Source: Tyto alba
Lineage: Eukaryota > Chordata > Aves > Strigiformes > Tytonidae
Direction: 5' to 3'
Assembly: GCF_018691265.1 (NCBI RefSeq)
Contig: NW_024881296.1
Coordinates: 8,773,427 to 8,837,426 of the forward strand
DNA length: 64,000 nt
Numbering within the stretch: position 1 is the first letter of the stretch; each line of letters begins with the position of its first letter. Positions 33,901-37,513 of the stretch are shown in pieces. Made by a program: the position numbers and the translations under genes. The notes beneath the pieces were generated by a model, which made no database searches, was not told the DNA's origin, and saw only the letters and a program-made list of their open reading frames with translations.

Positions 33901-36501
33901 GGTATTTTACACAGCTCATTTCTAAAAGCATATTACATAAATGCCTCTCTAGGTCCTCTGATGTCTAGAGCTGGGCAAATTTGGTGAGTCAGGCAAGGAA
34001 ATAACTGCTTTTATACAGAACATCATGATAGATCCAAATTTTCACAGAAATTTATCAAAAGAGAAAAATCTAATTGGCAAAAGAAGAATGTCTGGTTCCA
34101 TAAAGACTAAGCCCAAATAGATATTTTTAACATTTTAACCTGCATTTTCATAAAACTAAAGTAAAATTATTAAAAATTTTTCTCACCGAGGAAAAAAAAA
34201 AAATCTGGCACTTCTATATATACCTCATCTATTGGCATATAGGCTATTCAGTGGATTACCTGTGAATCAGCCATTCAAGGCACTTCTGGGCGGGCTTAAG
34301 CATAAAGTAAGGGGACAAGTGAATCAGGAACAATGAAATATTCTTATTCAGCTGCTGATTTACTGCTTTAGACTGAACACTGCGTTCCAGGCCCTTGGAT
34401 GTGGAACTAAACAAACTTGACTGGAACACTTCAAATGAAGGATCAATCCCCATGAGCTCTTCTAAGCCAGTGCATCCTGTGGAAAAAATGGAATACTTTA
34501 AATGCAACAGTTTTATTCACCAGTCCTACCCATCTACCTCCTCACTGGCATATCCAACTTCTTTGCTAACCTGGTGTATGTCACCCTCACTAAGCAAACC
34601 AAGCCACATAGTAGGCAGGTCAGGTCTAAGACCAAAACTTTTGCTACACTTTAAGTATTTTTTAAGTGAGCAGGAAAGAAGAACATCAACAGGTCTCGGC
34701 AGCGCGCTCTTGCAGCAGCACAGGCCAGCAGCACCCTGGGCTGTATGGGGGAGAGCACAGCCAGCAGGCTGGGGGAGCTGAGCTGTCCCCTCCATTTGTG
34801 AGGTTGCATCTGGAGTACTGTGTACAACTTTGAGCTCGCCGGTAGAAGGGTGCTAGTCCTGCAGAGGAACACTAAGATGGTCAGGGGACTGAAAAATAAC
34901 AGAAGGAAAAGAAGGAATTGGGTTTTTTCAGCCTGGAAAAGAGAAAGTCAGAAGGTAATCTTCCTGCTGTCTGCAACTACTTAATGAGATATAGCGTAGG
35001 TTATGAAGAAGAAGGAGCCAGACTCTTCTCAGAGATGTACAATGGAAGGGTGGGAAGCAACAGATGCAAGCTGGAACATGGGAAATTCCAAGTCAATGTA
35101 TAGATTGATTTTTAATTTTTTTTTTAAACACTGGTGTGGTCAAACACTGGATCAGAGGCTCAATATTGGATCAGAGACCATGAAACCGCCATCCTCAAAC
35201 ATAGCCGAACACATGCCTGAGCAACCTGCACTAACCAGCCCTGGGCTAGTACCAAATGACTTTCATGGAACCCTTCCAGCCAGAAGTGTTCTATGATTTT
35301 ATAGAGATAAAGCAAGCAAACGTACCTCTTTGAATAAATTTAAATACAACATTGGACGTACACCACTGGACAACCATTGGAATTATTTTACACAAGCTTG
35401 TATATATTAATGGCTACGCACAAAGCAGACAACTTCAGCTGAAATAGGGAAGAAATTAACGATTATATGCAGCAGTTCTACTGTAACTATTTAAGAAACT
35501 ATAAAATACTCCATGTTGCATCGAAGACATGTATATCTACAATCTTGTTACTTAAAACCAACATATGTTATCAATCTTTCTGATTTTAGAAAACCGCTTT
35601 CTTATTCAAGAAATATCATATTCCTGGGTAAAGTTCTCTGCAAAAGTGTATAAGAGATAAGCATGAAGGATTTGAAGTTTGCAAACACAGCAATGCCTTC
35701 TGCCACTTTACACTGTTTCTGGACATAATGTTACCAATGAGCACATTTTCAAGAAATCACAGATTTCAGGTTGGAAGGGCCCTTGGGAGACCTCTAGTCC
35801 AAGGCCCTGCTCAAAGCAGGGTTAGCCCTGACGTCAGACCAAGTTGCTCAGGGCATCATCCAGCCGGGGTTTTGAAAAGGAAGGGGAGCACAACCTCCCT
35901 TGACAACCCGCTCAACCACTTGACTGCCCTCACGGAGAAAAAGCTTCTCCTTCTCCCCAGTTCGAAACTCTGTTGTTTCAACTTATGCCCACTGTGTCCT
36001 GTCCTCCAGCCACGCATTCCCCTGGACAGCCTGACCCATCTTCTTGAGACCTCCTCACAGGTACTGGTAGGTTGCCATCAGACCCCTCAAAGCTTTCTCT
36101 TCTCCAGACTGAGACCGGAGATGTTCCTCCCACCAACCTCCCCTTACAGGGAAAGTTCTCCAGCCCTTGCCCACCTTGGGACCCCCAACACTTCCCAACC
36201 ACCTCACCCTTCACGTGCCCAGAAAACTGCTCCATGAGGAGCTGCTCCACGACTTCCCCGGGGGACCGGAGGGATGCTGACTAGCCCGTCGTTTTCTGAA
36301 TTATCCTTTCGGCCTTTTTTTCTAAATACGGGTTTGCCTTCCCGGCCAGCCCAACTCACCGATGGCGAAAAAGGTGTCGCGGTCGATGCGCGCAGCCTCG
36401 GCGGCGCTGAACATCAGCGAGGGCGCCGGGCCGCGGCTGAGGCGGGCGGCATCGCTCTGGGGCAGCGCGAGCCGCTGCAGCTGCTCCGCCAGGGACGTCA
36501 T
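557..36501 (-). CDS. HEATR1: HEATR1 (UTP10/BAP28 homologue), 40 exons, 3' end outside window
   Basis: Gene-level entry; exons follow separately. HEATR1 is the vertebrate counterpart of yeast Utp10, a t-UTP/UtpA subunit of the small-subunit processome in the nucleolus, needed for RNA polymerase I transcription of pre-rRNA and for 18S processing (known for the family). Forty minus-strand segments match the human protein in order, from MTSLAEQLQRLALPQSD to LNQVNVSKT, and all join in frame at GT-AG sites to about 1,987 residues. The human protein has 2,144, so about 170 C-terminal residues with the end of the BP28CT region lie left of position 1. The U3snoRNP10-type N-terminal region falls roughly in exons 5-7 and BP28CT begins around exons 37-38. 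No frameshift or internal stop is seen. Introns not described elsewhere show nothing recognisable beyond AT-rich sequence. Exon numbers here count coding exons only. Confidence 0.97.
819..923 (-). CDS. HEATR1: HEATR1 coding exon 39 (BP28CT region)
   Basis: Residues 1897-1931, read directly: DDLEEVGKTEAYIIDCLISM, VMKLSEASFRPLFFK. Human has NDLEEVGKTENCIIDCLVAM and the same FRPLFFK end. Acceptor CTTCTAG, donor AAG|GTAAGA, phase 0. Confidence 0.96.
1180..1314 (-). CDS. HEATR1: HEATR1 coding exon 38 (BP28CT region)
   Basis: Residues 1852-1896, 45 codons: NCLRPLMDILKEHIVGMEKE, HLIFHQSELTALFMKALDFR, TEHAQ. It matches human SILQEHIGVMKKEELTSHQS and ALDFRAQH, within the BP28CT domain typical of UTP10-family proteins. 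Acceptor TTTGGCAG, donor CAG|GTGACT, phase 0. Confidence 0.96.
1764..1982 (+). mobile_element. Truncated ERVL-like LTR fragment
   Basis: GGTTTGGCTGGGATGGAGTT, then a GTGCTGTGTTTT motif and GGGGACACAGCCAGGACAG match the reverse reading of the outer LTR in intron 7, so this is the same or a sister family in opposite orientation. It breaks off after about 220 bases. Lies in HEATR1 intron 37. Confidence 0.75.
2061..2219 (-). CDS. HEATR1: HEATR1 coding exon 37
   Basis: Residues 1799-1851. Acceptor CTGATAG; encodes VVRLEKIVAEFGPSSQISLR, VTSLKTILATRLAPRVLLPA, VTKCYSEMANARK. The TSLK-TLAT-LAPRVLLPA block is shared with human and leads into the BP28CT domain. Donor AAG|GTAAGG, phase 0. Confidence 0.96.
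2705..2855 (-). CDS. HEATR1: HEATR1 coding exon 36
   Basis: Residues 1748-1798. Acceptor TATTCACAG; encodes LMPALLKTLKNKKELVSNEI, YLLSAVTALLKVAETLPHFL, SPYLLDCLLQ. Human: LMPSLLTTMKNTSELVSSEV. Donor CAG|GTGAGC, phase 0. Confidence 0.96.
3057..3181 (-). mobile_element. CR1 LINE 3'-end fragment
   Basis: Reads CATAATCATAGAATGGTTTG then GATCTTTAAAGATCATCTAG, the reverse complement of the CR1 3' terminus. About 125 bases, in HEATR1 intron 35 and on the same strand as the gene. Confidence 0.85.
3629..3918 (-). CDS. HEATR1: HEATR1 coding exon 35
   Basis: Residues 1652-1748, at 290 bases the longest exon in the window. Acceptor CCTCTTAG; encodes ILQLLELVPELIAIVQCKRK, a glutamate run, then QAINRQTALFSLKLLCKGFG, ENPGPFVPVLKTAIDL and NVMGSALLCIAEVTCTLKAQ. 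Close to human throughout. Donor AG|GTACTG. Confidence 0.96.
4122..4262 (-). CDS. HEATR1: HEATR1 coding exon 34
   Basis: Residues 1605-1651, 47 codons: VNALLPTETFIPVIRGLMTN, LPSVRRKAMDLLNNKVQQR, KWQKNQ. Very close to human NALLPTETFIPVIRGLVGN. Acceptor TTCTTGCAG, donor CAG|GTGAGG, phase 0. Confidence 0.97.
5076..5199 (-). CDS. HEATR1: HEATR1 coding exon 33
   Basis: Residues 1563-1604. Acceptor CCATCTAG; encodes LLEEVLHYINTVASSVEGNV, DKPTAKFWRVLLNKSYDMLD, Lys, aligned with human LLETVLGYISAVAQSMERNA. Donor AAA|GTATGT, phase 0. Confidence 0.95.
6028..6074 (-). CDS. HEATR1: HEATR1 coding exon 32 (47-bp microexon)
   Basis: Residues 1548-1563. A 47-base exon with acceptor AAACCAG and donor AG|GTATGC, encoding VVECEETEELQKLEQR; human has VVESGGPEILKGLEER here. 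The frame works only if it is included (47 is not a multiple of 3), so skipping it would shift the frame. Confidence 0.9.
6728..6894 (-). CDS. HEATR1: HEATR1 coding exon 31
   Basis: Residues 1492-1547. Acceptor TTTCAACAG; the first ~22 residues are a lysine-rich linker with little resemblance to human, then FNVESHSDKQLRHFKFLSVS, FMSQLLSSQSFVKK, near-identical. Donor AAG|GTAATA, phase 0. Confidence 0.95.
7674..7950 (-). mobile_element. CR1 LINE 3'-end fragment next to HEATR1 exon 30
   Basis: About 275 bases from AATCATAGAATAGTTTGGGT through GGGCAACCTGCTCCAGTG to the CCTTGTCCCTTGTAATAGG region, a 5'-truncated CR1 in antisense reading. It lies in HEATR1 intron 30, ending about 37 bases from the exon 30 donor. 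Confidence 0.92.
7987..8113 (-). CDS. HEATR1: HEATR1 coding exon 30
   Basis: Residues 1450-1492. Acceptor TATAAACAG behind a T16 run; encodes DAVLEADTEFWISICCEFNV, SMMKIIQYLTELPENKE, matching human DAILEADTEFWFSVCCEFSV. Donor G|GTAACC. A CR1 copy ends about 37 bases beyond the donor. Confidence 0.95.
8783..9013 (-). CDS. HEATR1: HEATR1 coding exon 29
   Basis: Residues 1373-1449, 77 codons. Acceptor TACATAG; an acidic serine-rich start (AEDSDLSESSGSVEE) leads to VFVDALPHVPEHRRLPILAQ and FLWALLVLLFEQYVTKTV, close to human. The exon is GC-richer than its neighbours. Donor AAG|GTTAGA. Confidence 0.96.
9014..11922. other. HEATR1 introns 27-28, no recognised content
   Basis: About 2.8 kb of AT-rich intron sequence around exon 28. 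It contains a TTTTC-type pyrimidine tract near 9171-9195 and several short A or T runs, but no recognisable repeat family, RNA gene or further HEATR1-like exon on either strand. Confidence 0.5.
10318..10446 (-). CDS. HEATR1: HEATR1 coding exon 28
   Basis: Residues 1330-1372, 43 codons: DKVLHNIMPIFTFMGANVLR, LDDTYTFQVINKTVQMVIPA, LIQ, one of the best conserved exons in the gene. Acceptor TTTCCAG, donor CAG|GTAAAT, phase 0. Flanked by the longest clustered introns of the 3' half (1.3 and 1.5 kb), which look empty. Confidence 0.97.
11923..12044 (-). CDS. HEATR1: HEATR1 coding exon 27
   Basis: Residues 1289-1329. Acceptor TACTTGCAG; encodes DILDKEKFNVEVIVQCIRVS, then TPQTHHHALLLLGAVAGMFP. The THHHALLLLG block is essentially invariant. 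Donor CCT|GTAAGT, phase 0. Confidence 0.97.
12261..12379 (-). CDS. HEATR1: HEATR1 coding exon 26
   Basis: Residues 1249-1289, read directly: CLEPLASEEENMEYTKQLIL, SCLLSICQKLSSDGSKIP. Human has CLEPLPQEQGNMEYTKQLIL at the same place. Acceptor ATGTATAG, donor GCAG|GTAAAA. Confidence 0.95.
13148..13291 (-). CDS. HEATR1: HEATR1 coding exon 25
   Basis: Residues 1201-1249. Acceptor TCTTTTTAG; a divergent start (KPQDAELAPETSHFS) is followed by the strongly conserved WQRIMLILELLQHKKKLRRP and ALVPALFNLLSR. Donor CG|GTAATT splits Arg1249. Confidence 0.96.
13772..13860. repeat. Ancient amniote repeat remnant (CR1-like)
   Basis: TAAGAACAGCTATTCTAGGT, ATATCCTGTTTCAACAATGG and GATGCTTGGAGAAGAG resemble the widespread amniote repeat reading 'ATACTGGGTCAGACCAA ... 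CAGTATCCTGTCTC ... AGATGCTTAGGG'. Diverged; in HEATR1 intron 24. Confidence 0.5.
14124..14154. repeat. T17-A14 homopolymer inverted repeat
   Basis: Seventeen T followed directly by fourteen A, a perfect self-complementary block in HEATR1 intron 24, about 200 bases past the exon 24 donor. Confidence 0.9.
14347..14453 (-). CDS. HEATR1: HEATR1 coding exon 24
   Basis: Residues 1166-1201: ITVCAEQMVRELDPPEKTKS, LATVQQTRRQKMQQQ. A basic, glutamine-rich linker kept in human (GTVQQKRRQKMQQKK). Acceptor TGTTTCAG, donor AG|GTAAAA. Confidence 0.95.
14868..14999 (-). CDS. HEATR1: HEATR1 coding exon 23
   Basis: Residues 1122-1165, 44 codons read directly: ITKPFFAAVSDGMVQQQLLK, VLFDLLLNCKNPLCAQTISS, VFKG. 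Nearly identical to human ITKPFFAAISDEKVQQKLLR. Acceptor TTTTGTAG, donor GGG|GTAAGT, phase 0. Confidence 0.96.
15765..16007 (-). CDS. HEATR1: HEATR1 coding exon 22
   Basis: Residues 1041-1121, 81 codons. Acceptor TTTGCAG; encodes MILSRLLPALDRLLEKVFKK, ETMLKDEVILLHLILGKFNE, and FIKSMHAAKKIYEEIPPFQI ending TALGQ. Close to human throughout. Donor CAG|GTATGG, phase 0. Confidence 0.96.
16854..17021 (-). CDS. HEATR1: HEATR1 coding exon 21
   Basis: Residues 985-1040. Acceptor AACTAG; encodes IMETLFEELETQSKQKSQKK, a lysine-rich stretch, then PSYIARHLMKILHQVHGE, aligned with human PSYIAKDLMKVLQGVNGE. Donor GAA|GTAAGT, phase 0. Confidence 0.95.
17388..17560 (-). CDS. HEATR1: HEATR1 coding exon 20
   Basis: Residues 927-984. 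Acceptor TTTTTGCAG; encodes VSLLINLGSPVSEVRRAALN, CLHSLRAIKESLFHPVLQHL, and EEKTEEIISDPTYITQ. The SLLINLGSPV-EVRRAA HEAT motif is nearly invariant against human; the middle is divergent. Donor CAG|GTATTT, phase 0. Confidence 0.96.
18091..18283 (-). CDS. HEATR1: HEATR1 coding exon 19
   Basis: Residues 863-927. Acceptor AAACTTAAG; encodes VHLKDSDALFKFLSILWTYR, LSNHLKYEVSAMLQTQALYI, then GYALLESQTYQKKKQLL. Matches human VHLEDVFQLFKFCSVLWTYG and VLQTQALYVG. Donor CCAG|GTAAAG. The upstream intron is 1.6 kb. Confidence 0.95.
19910..20058 (-). CDS. HEATR1: HEATR1 coding exon 18
   Basis: Residues 813-862. Acceptor TATTTTTTAG; encodes ETWWNPESLNQDSQDYLHLL, LGLFDLLVCGASEG and VQYRALMNVLLK. The WWNPE-L-DS-DYLHLL-GLF signature is shared with human. 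Donor AAG|GTATTT, phase 0. Confidence 0.96.
20363..20546 (-). CDS. HEATR1: HEATR1 coding exon 17
   Basis: Residues 752-813. Acceptor TTCACAG; encodes ETPLNWSVETIEETLVPQDL, LIAYVEKLSSDQTAHAEESA, MFLFLLKNFINGLKPP. It is among the less conserved exons: human has PSEWHIELMLDRGIPVELW here. The LSSDQ/ESAMFLF and LKPP-SFSKG anchors are clear. Donor G|GTAGGT. Confidence 0.93.
21280..21477 (-). CDS. HEATR1: HEATR1 coding exon 16
   Basis: Residues 686-751. Acceptor TTTCTAAG; encodes VDDLILVAETESDSVRRKVT, VGSVLVQCCCNTQMKGSYFS and VAIRVFHFLDKKIRNL. Human has VEDLISVGEE and FAIRVFSLLQKKIKKL at the same places. Donor GAG|GTAAGA, phase 0. Confidence 0.95.
21978..22099 (-). CDS. HEATR1: HEATR1 coding exon 15
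   Basis: Residues 645-685. Acceptor GGACTAG; encodes ALEEAIKSSKSTELIGVASN, then KMILLFSKNITSGDPSLLLQ and Met, matching human KLIGVANQKMIELL and GDPSSMLKM. Donor ATG|GTATGT, phase 0. Confidence 0.95.
22378..22589 (-). CDS. HEATR1: HEATR1 coding exon 14
   Basis: Residues 574-645. Acceptor TCTTTTAG; encodes YKVLERAIKILVTEEIL, LIPFMVITNANLKSSDWKMA and LCSLHHLLKGWPE. The middle diverges from human while the LPFMVI and SLHPLLRGW-like parts are kept. Donor G|GTAAAG. Confidence 0.95.
22888..22976 (-). CDS. HEATR1: HEATR1 coding exon 13
   Basis: Residues 545-574. Acceptor TTTTCAG; encodes IFRKQVNPEAVVSSLLN, IFQRADLSKDGKW. Two GT donors sit four bases apart (TG|GTACGT and TAC|GTTTGA). Only the first keeps the frame with exon 14, which supplies the last base of the Trp codon and then Tyr-Lys-Val-Leu. 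Confidence 0.94.
23974..24069 (-). CDS. HEATR1: HEATR1 coding exon 12
   Basis: Residues 513-544, 32 codons: EGFDQSFIEEAIFDRLKDDN, then RDVVMSALSSLE, aligned with human EGVDESFIKEAVLARLGDDN. Acceptor TTTTTTCAG, donor GAG|GTAAGT; phase 0 on both sides. Confidence 0.95.
24497..24604 (-). CDS. HEATR1: HEATR1 coding exon 11
   Basis: Residues 477-512, 36 codons recovered by reading the minus strand directly: FLEDSDTSLLLSLNHPQPAV, then RVLALQHLKEAIETSK. Human has the same SDTSLMLSLNHP core, a typical HEAT-repeat helix pair. Acceptor GTATTTCAG, donor AAG|GTTTGT (moderate). Confidence 0.95.
25811..25928 (-). CDS. HEATR1: HEATR1 coding exon 10
   Basis: Residues 437-476. Acceptor TGTTGGCAG; encodes YPKALDSVLEKHLED, then NLFHQFISLSLSCGKYK. 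Donor AAG|GTAGGT, phase 0. Confidence 0.95.
26369..26479 (-). CDS. HEATR1: HEATR1 coding exon 9
   Basis: Residues 400-437. Acceptor AATTTTAG; encodes KFLEEFISCGTEIVSNP (poorly conserved) then LNQKMLPLIRLLERK, which aligns with human LNEQFLPLIRLLESK. The open frame continues upstream, but the human alignment and AG position set the start. Donor AA|GTAAGT. Confidence 0.92.
26832..26940 (-). CDS. HEATR1: HEATR1 coding exon 8
   Basis: Residues 364-400. Acceptor GTCCTTAG; an acidic start (GEEQEESEETENHIYIRH) leads into LEAILQSIPLEKGLDHLLAS, matching human LEAILTKISLKNNLDHLLAS. Donor TC|GTGAGT splits Ser400. Confidence 0.95.
27559..29110 (-). mobile_element. Solo LTR of an avian endogenous retrovirus (ERVL-like), interrupted
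   Basis: Left end TGTCATGGTTTAAACCCGG, right end GAAACCAGGACA, so TG...CA ends. The bases GCCTG flank both sides (27554-27558 and 29111-29115), a perfect 5-bp target duplication. On the minus strand the right end reads as the LTR start, and a TATATA-type box follows near 28876-28886, so I place the LTR on the minus strand, the same as HEATR1. A second LTR splits it at about 27859-28771; without that the LTR is about 635 bases. No internal viral genes are present. Lies in HEATR1 intron 7. Family name inferred from memory. Confidence 0.85.
27859..28771 (+). mobile_element. Second LTR nested inside the first
   Basis: About 913 bases unlike the flanking LTR. Starts TGTCATGGACTG and ends TTTCTCA. 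It holds a TATA box (CTATAAATAG at 28141) and an AATAAA signal (28707-28712) in plus orientation, as expected of an LTR. The flanks are CAACC (27854-27858) and CCACC (28772-28776), a 5-bp near-match consistent with a target duplication bearing one change. It is younger than the host LTR. No coding sequence. Confidence 0.65.
29279..29412 (-). CDS. HEATR1: HEATR1 coding exon 7
   Basis: Residues 319-364. Acceptor TTGTGCAG; encodes KPFNYLCKTSELVPLL, then YDISPLLHYLLPHLV, close to human. Ends one base into codon 364 at a strong GTAAGT donor. The following intron carries the nested LTR pair. Confidence 0.95.
30665..30876 (-). CDS. HEATR1: HEATR1 coding exon 6
   Basis: Residues 249-319. Acceptor TTTCCTAG|GGC; encodes GLKSSVEDYRAATYMIICQI, TVKVTMET and CLNLLLQTQK. 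Ends two bases into Lys319 at GTAAGT. The acceptor is preceded, within 30-75 bases in the transcript sense, by a long U run followed by a GU repeat, which may affect its recognition. Confidence 0.96.
30907..30947. repeat. (CA)10 + poly-A microsatellite near HEATR1 exon 6 acceptor
   Basis: Ten CA units (30907-30926) run into about 22 A. In HEATR1 sense this is a U run followed by (GU)10, ending about 30 bases upstream of the exon 6 acceptor. Confidence 0.95.
31481..31621 (-). CDS. HEATR1: HEATR1 coding exon 5
   Basis: Residues 202-248. Begins after GGTCCAG with GTC TTT and encodes VFSECPGNSAQLRVLL, YASTVVSAL and LLPYIQK, matching human closely. Donor AAG|GTACAT, phase 0. This is the start of the U3snoRNP10-type helical repeat region. 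Confidence 0.96.
32543..32644 (-). CDS. HEATR1: HEATR1 coding exon 4
   Basis: Residues 168-201, 34 codons (PGVPLARGTVITHCYKDLDF to VAKSVK), too short for a standard ORF list but a clear match to human. The acceptor is TATAAAG. The donor chosen by homology is AAG|GTTGTT, which departs from consensus at +3 to +6. A competing TCT|GTGAAG six bases earlier would delete two conserved residues in frame. See findings. Confidence 0.88.
33164..33305 (-). CDS. HEATR1: HEATR1 coding exon 3
   Basis: Residues 120-167. Starts after TTCTTAG and encodes FHIHLYNQDSLIGCVLPYHE, almost identical to human, then a less conserved segment (LNIKNPTHKWHWMDPIR). The donor is AGG|GTAAAG, leaving a complete codon, which fits exon 4. 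Confidence 0.96.
33432..33530. repeat. Second copy of the ancient amniote repeat
   Basis: GACTGCCATATTGACTCAGA, then GGTGGCCACTAGCCAGTCTG and TGCTAGAGGAAAG follow the same pattern as the remnant at 13772. In HEATR1 intron 2. Confidence 0.45.
34260..34476 (-). CDS. HEATR1: HEATR1 coding exon 2
   Basis: Residues 48-120. Begins after CCACAG with the last two bases of Gly48 and encodes GCTGLEELMGIDPSFE through SPYFMLKPAQKCLEWLIH, one of the best conserved N-terminal stretches. It ends two bases into Arg120 at a GTAATC donor. Intron 1 upstream is 1.88 kb and holds two CR1 copies in opposite orientation. Confidence 0.96.
34690..35305 (+). mobile_element. CR1 LINE 3' fragment, plus strand
   Basis: Degenerate CR1 sense sequence: TGGAGTACTGTGTACAACTT, the CAGCCTGGAAAAGAGAAAG motif, and an end at GTTCTATGATTTTATAG. 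About 600 bases in HEATR1 intron 1, opposite to the gene and to the CR1 at 35757. Confidence 0.85.
35757..36175 (-). mobile_element. CR1 LINE 3' fragment, minus strand
   Basis: Antisense CR1: CAGGTTGGAAGGGCCCTTGG, TCTAGTCCAAGGCCCTGCTC, then the CTTCTCTTCTCCAGACTGAG motif further into the element. About 420 bases in HEATR1 intron 1. A 169-codon plus-strand frame across it is a by-product and is not called. Confidence 0.88.
36360..36501 (-). CDS. HEATR1: HEATR1 coding exon 1
   Basis: Residues 1-48 (Gly48 split). The start is the first in-frame ATG, with G at -3, and gives MTSLAEQLQRLALPQSD, nearly the human N-terminus. The frame stays open upstream to about 36720 but has no earlier ATG. It ends after FFAI plus one base of Gly at a GTGAGT donor. 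In human the first exon is non-coding; no clear acceptor is visible just upstream of this ATG, so leader structure is unresolved. Confidence 0.95.
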
Positions 36502-36717
36502 GGCTCCGCGCGCCGGCGGCGGGACCCGCCGCAGAGGCCCGGCGGAAGCACCGGGACCTGCCGCCTCTCCCGCCCCGCTCCCGCTGCGGGGCCCGCCGCT
36601 CCTCGGTGGGGCGGGCACGCAGGGAGGGGATAGGGACGGGACGGGCGAGACACGGCCGTCGGCGACTGTCCCGGTCCCCGACACCGACCCGGCTCCGCAC
36701 CGCTCCCGGCCGCCGCA

Positions 36718-36723
36718 CACGTG
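36718..36723. promoter_or_regulatory. Canonical E-box CACGTG in HEATR1 promoter
   Basis: Perfect CACGTG palindrome, about 217 bases upstream of the HEATR1 ATG. CACGTG is the high-affinity MYC/MAX and USF site, and many ribosome-biogenesis genes are MYC targets. Occupancy is inferred. Confidence 0.6.
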
Positions 36724-36742
36724 GGCTGCGGGCGCCGCCGAC

Positions 36743-36750
36743 CCGGAAGT
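36743..36750 (+). promoter_or_regulatory. ETS-family site CCGGAAGT in HEATR1 promoter
   Basis: CCGGAAGT is the consensus core for GABPA/ELK-type ETS factors, common in CpG-island housekeeping promoters and often placed at the transcription start. It lies 19 bases beyond the E-box. Confidence 0.6.
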
Positions 36751-37179
36751 AGCGTCTCCAGGGGAAGGAAGGAAGAAGGGGAAGGTCCCGCCCCCTCCCC
36801 GGCGCGGCGCGTTCCGCGGGGCGGGCGGGTGCGTGGGGGCTTCGTGCGGGTGTGGGGCCGGGGATGTCCTGCCGGTGTCGGGGAAGCAGGCGGCCCCGGC
36901 GGCCTAGCCGAGGTGAGGCGGCCCGCAGCGCCGCGGGGAAGGCTCCGTGGGGCCGGCAACGGCGGCAGCGACAGCCCGGGCTGTGCGTGGGGATCCGCTG
37001 CACAGCCTCAGCGTGTCTTCGCAGCGAGCGCGCGCGCCGCTGGAGCTGCTCCGCCTTAACATTTTAATGTATCTGAAGGGAGCGAGGCGAGGGCCAGTGC
37101 AGGGCTCCCCACAGCAAAAAGGTCTTGAAAGCTGGTGCCGTGTGTCTGGGCGGGATCCCAGCCGCGGAACCACGGCGCC

Positions 37180-37372
37180 ATGTAGGTTGGAAGAGGCCTC
37201 CAAAATTCGTCTGAGGGAGCGCCAGAGCAGGGCCAGCTTAGAGCGAGTTGCTCGGAGTTTTGTCCAGTTGCGTTTTCCAAGGGTGGAAATTCCACAGCTT
37301 CGCTGAGCCTCTCATCCAAGGTTTGGTTGCCCTCAGATTGAAAAGAAATTCCTAATATTAAAAGCCATGATG
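37180..37372 (-). mobile_element. CR1 LINE fragment at CpG-island edge
   Basis: Diverged antisense CR1 starting near TAGGTTGGAAGAGGCCTCC and ending by GATTGAAAAGAAATTCCTAA. It lies about 150 bases beyond the HEATR1 CpG island. Confidence 0.75.
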
Positions 37373-37477
37373 TCTCCCAGCAGTTTGCATTCAAGGGTGT
37401 GCAGGGTTCTGCAACTGGAAGTCGGTGCACAAAGCCAGAAAGAGAATGTGGCTTGTGACAAACCAGGAGAAGCCTGG

Positions 37478-37509
<32 letters not shown>
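37478..37509 (+). repeat. Poly-A run of 32
   Basis: Uninterrupted A32 in the intergenic region, preceded by GTGGCTTGTGACAAACCAGG. Could be the tail of a retroposed sequence, but no source gene was recognised upstream. Confidence 0.9.

Positions 37510-37513
<4 letters not shown>

Larger units (their letters stand above)
36345..37035. promoter_or_regulatory. HEATR1: HEATR1 CpG-island promoter
   Basis: A block very rich in G+C and CpG covers coding exon 1 and about 530 bases upstream of the HEATR1 ATG, against an AT-rich background. No TATA box is evident near the expected start, as is usual for housekeeping genes. It holds an E-box (36718-36723) and an ETS site (36743-36750) 217-250 bases upstream of the ATG. 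Long open frames across it on both strands reflect GC content and are not called as genes. Whether it also drives a divergent non-coding transcript cannot be told from sequence. Confidence 0.85.

Noticed and set aside
35728..36237. 169-codon plus-strand open frame.
   Set aside because: It lies on the antisense of a CR1 fragment and has no resemblance to a known protein.
36322..37059. Long overlapping open frames on both strands (up to 215 codons) in the HEATR1 CpG island.
   Set aside because: High GC content suppresses stop codons. Apart from HEATR1 exon 1 they show only arginine, proline and glycine-rich sequence without domains.
37478..37509. Poly-A run as the tail of a processed pseudogene.
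   Set aside because: No upstream coding similarity; the sequence before it is a CR1 remnant and unrecognised DNA.
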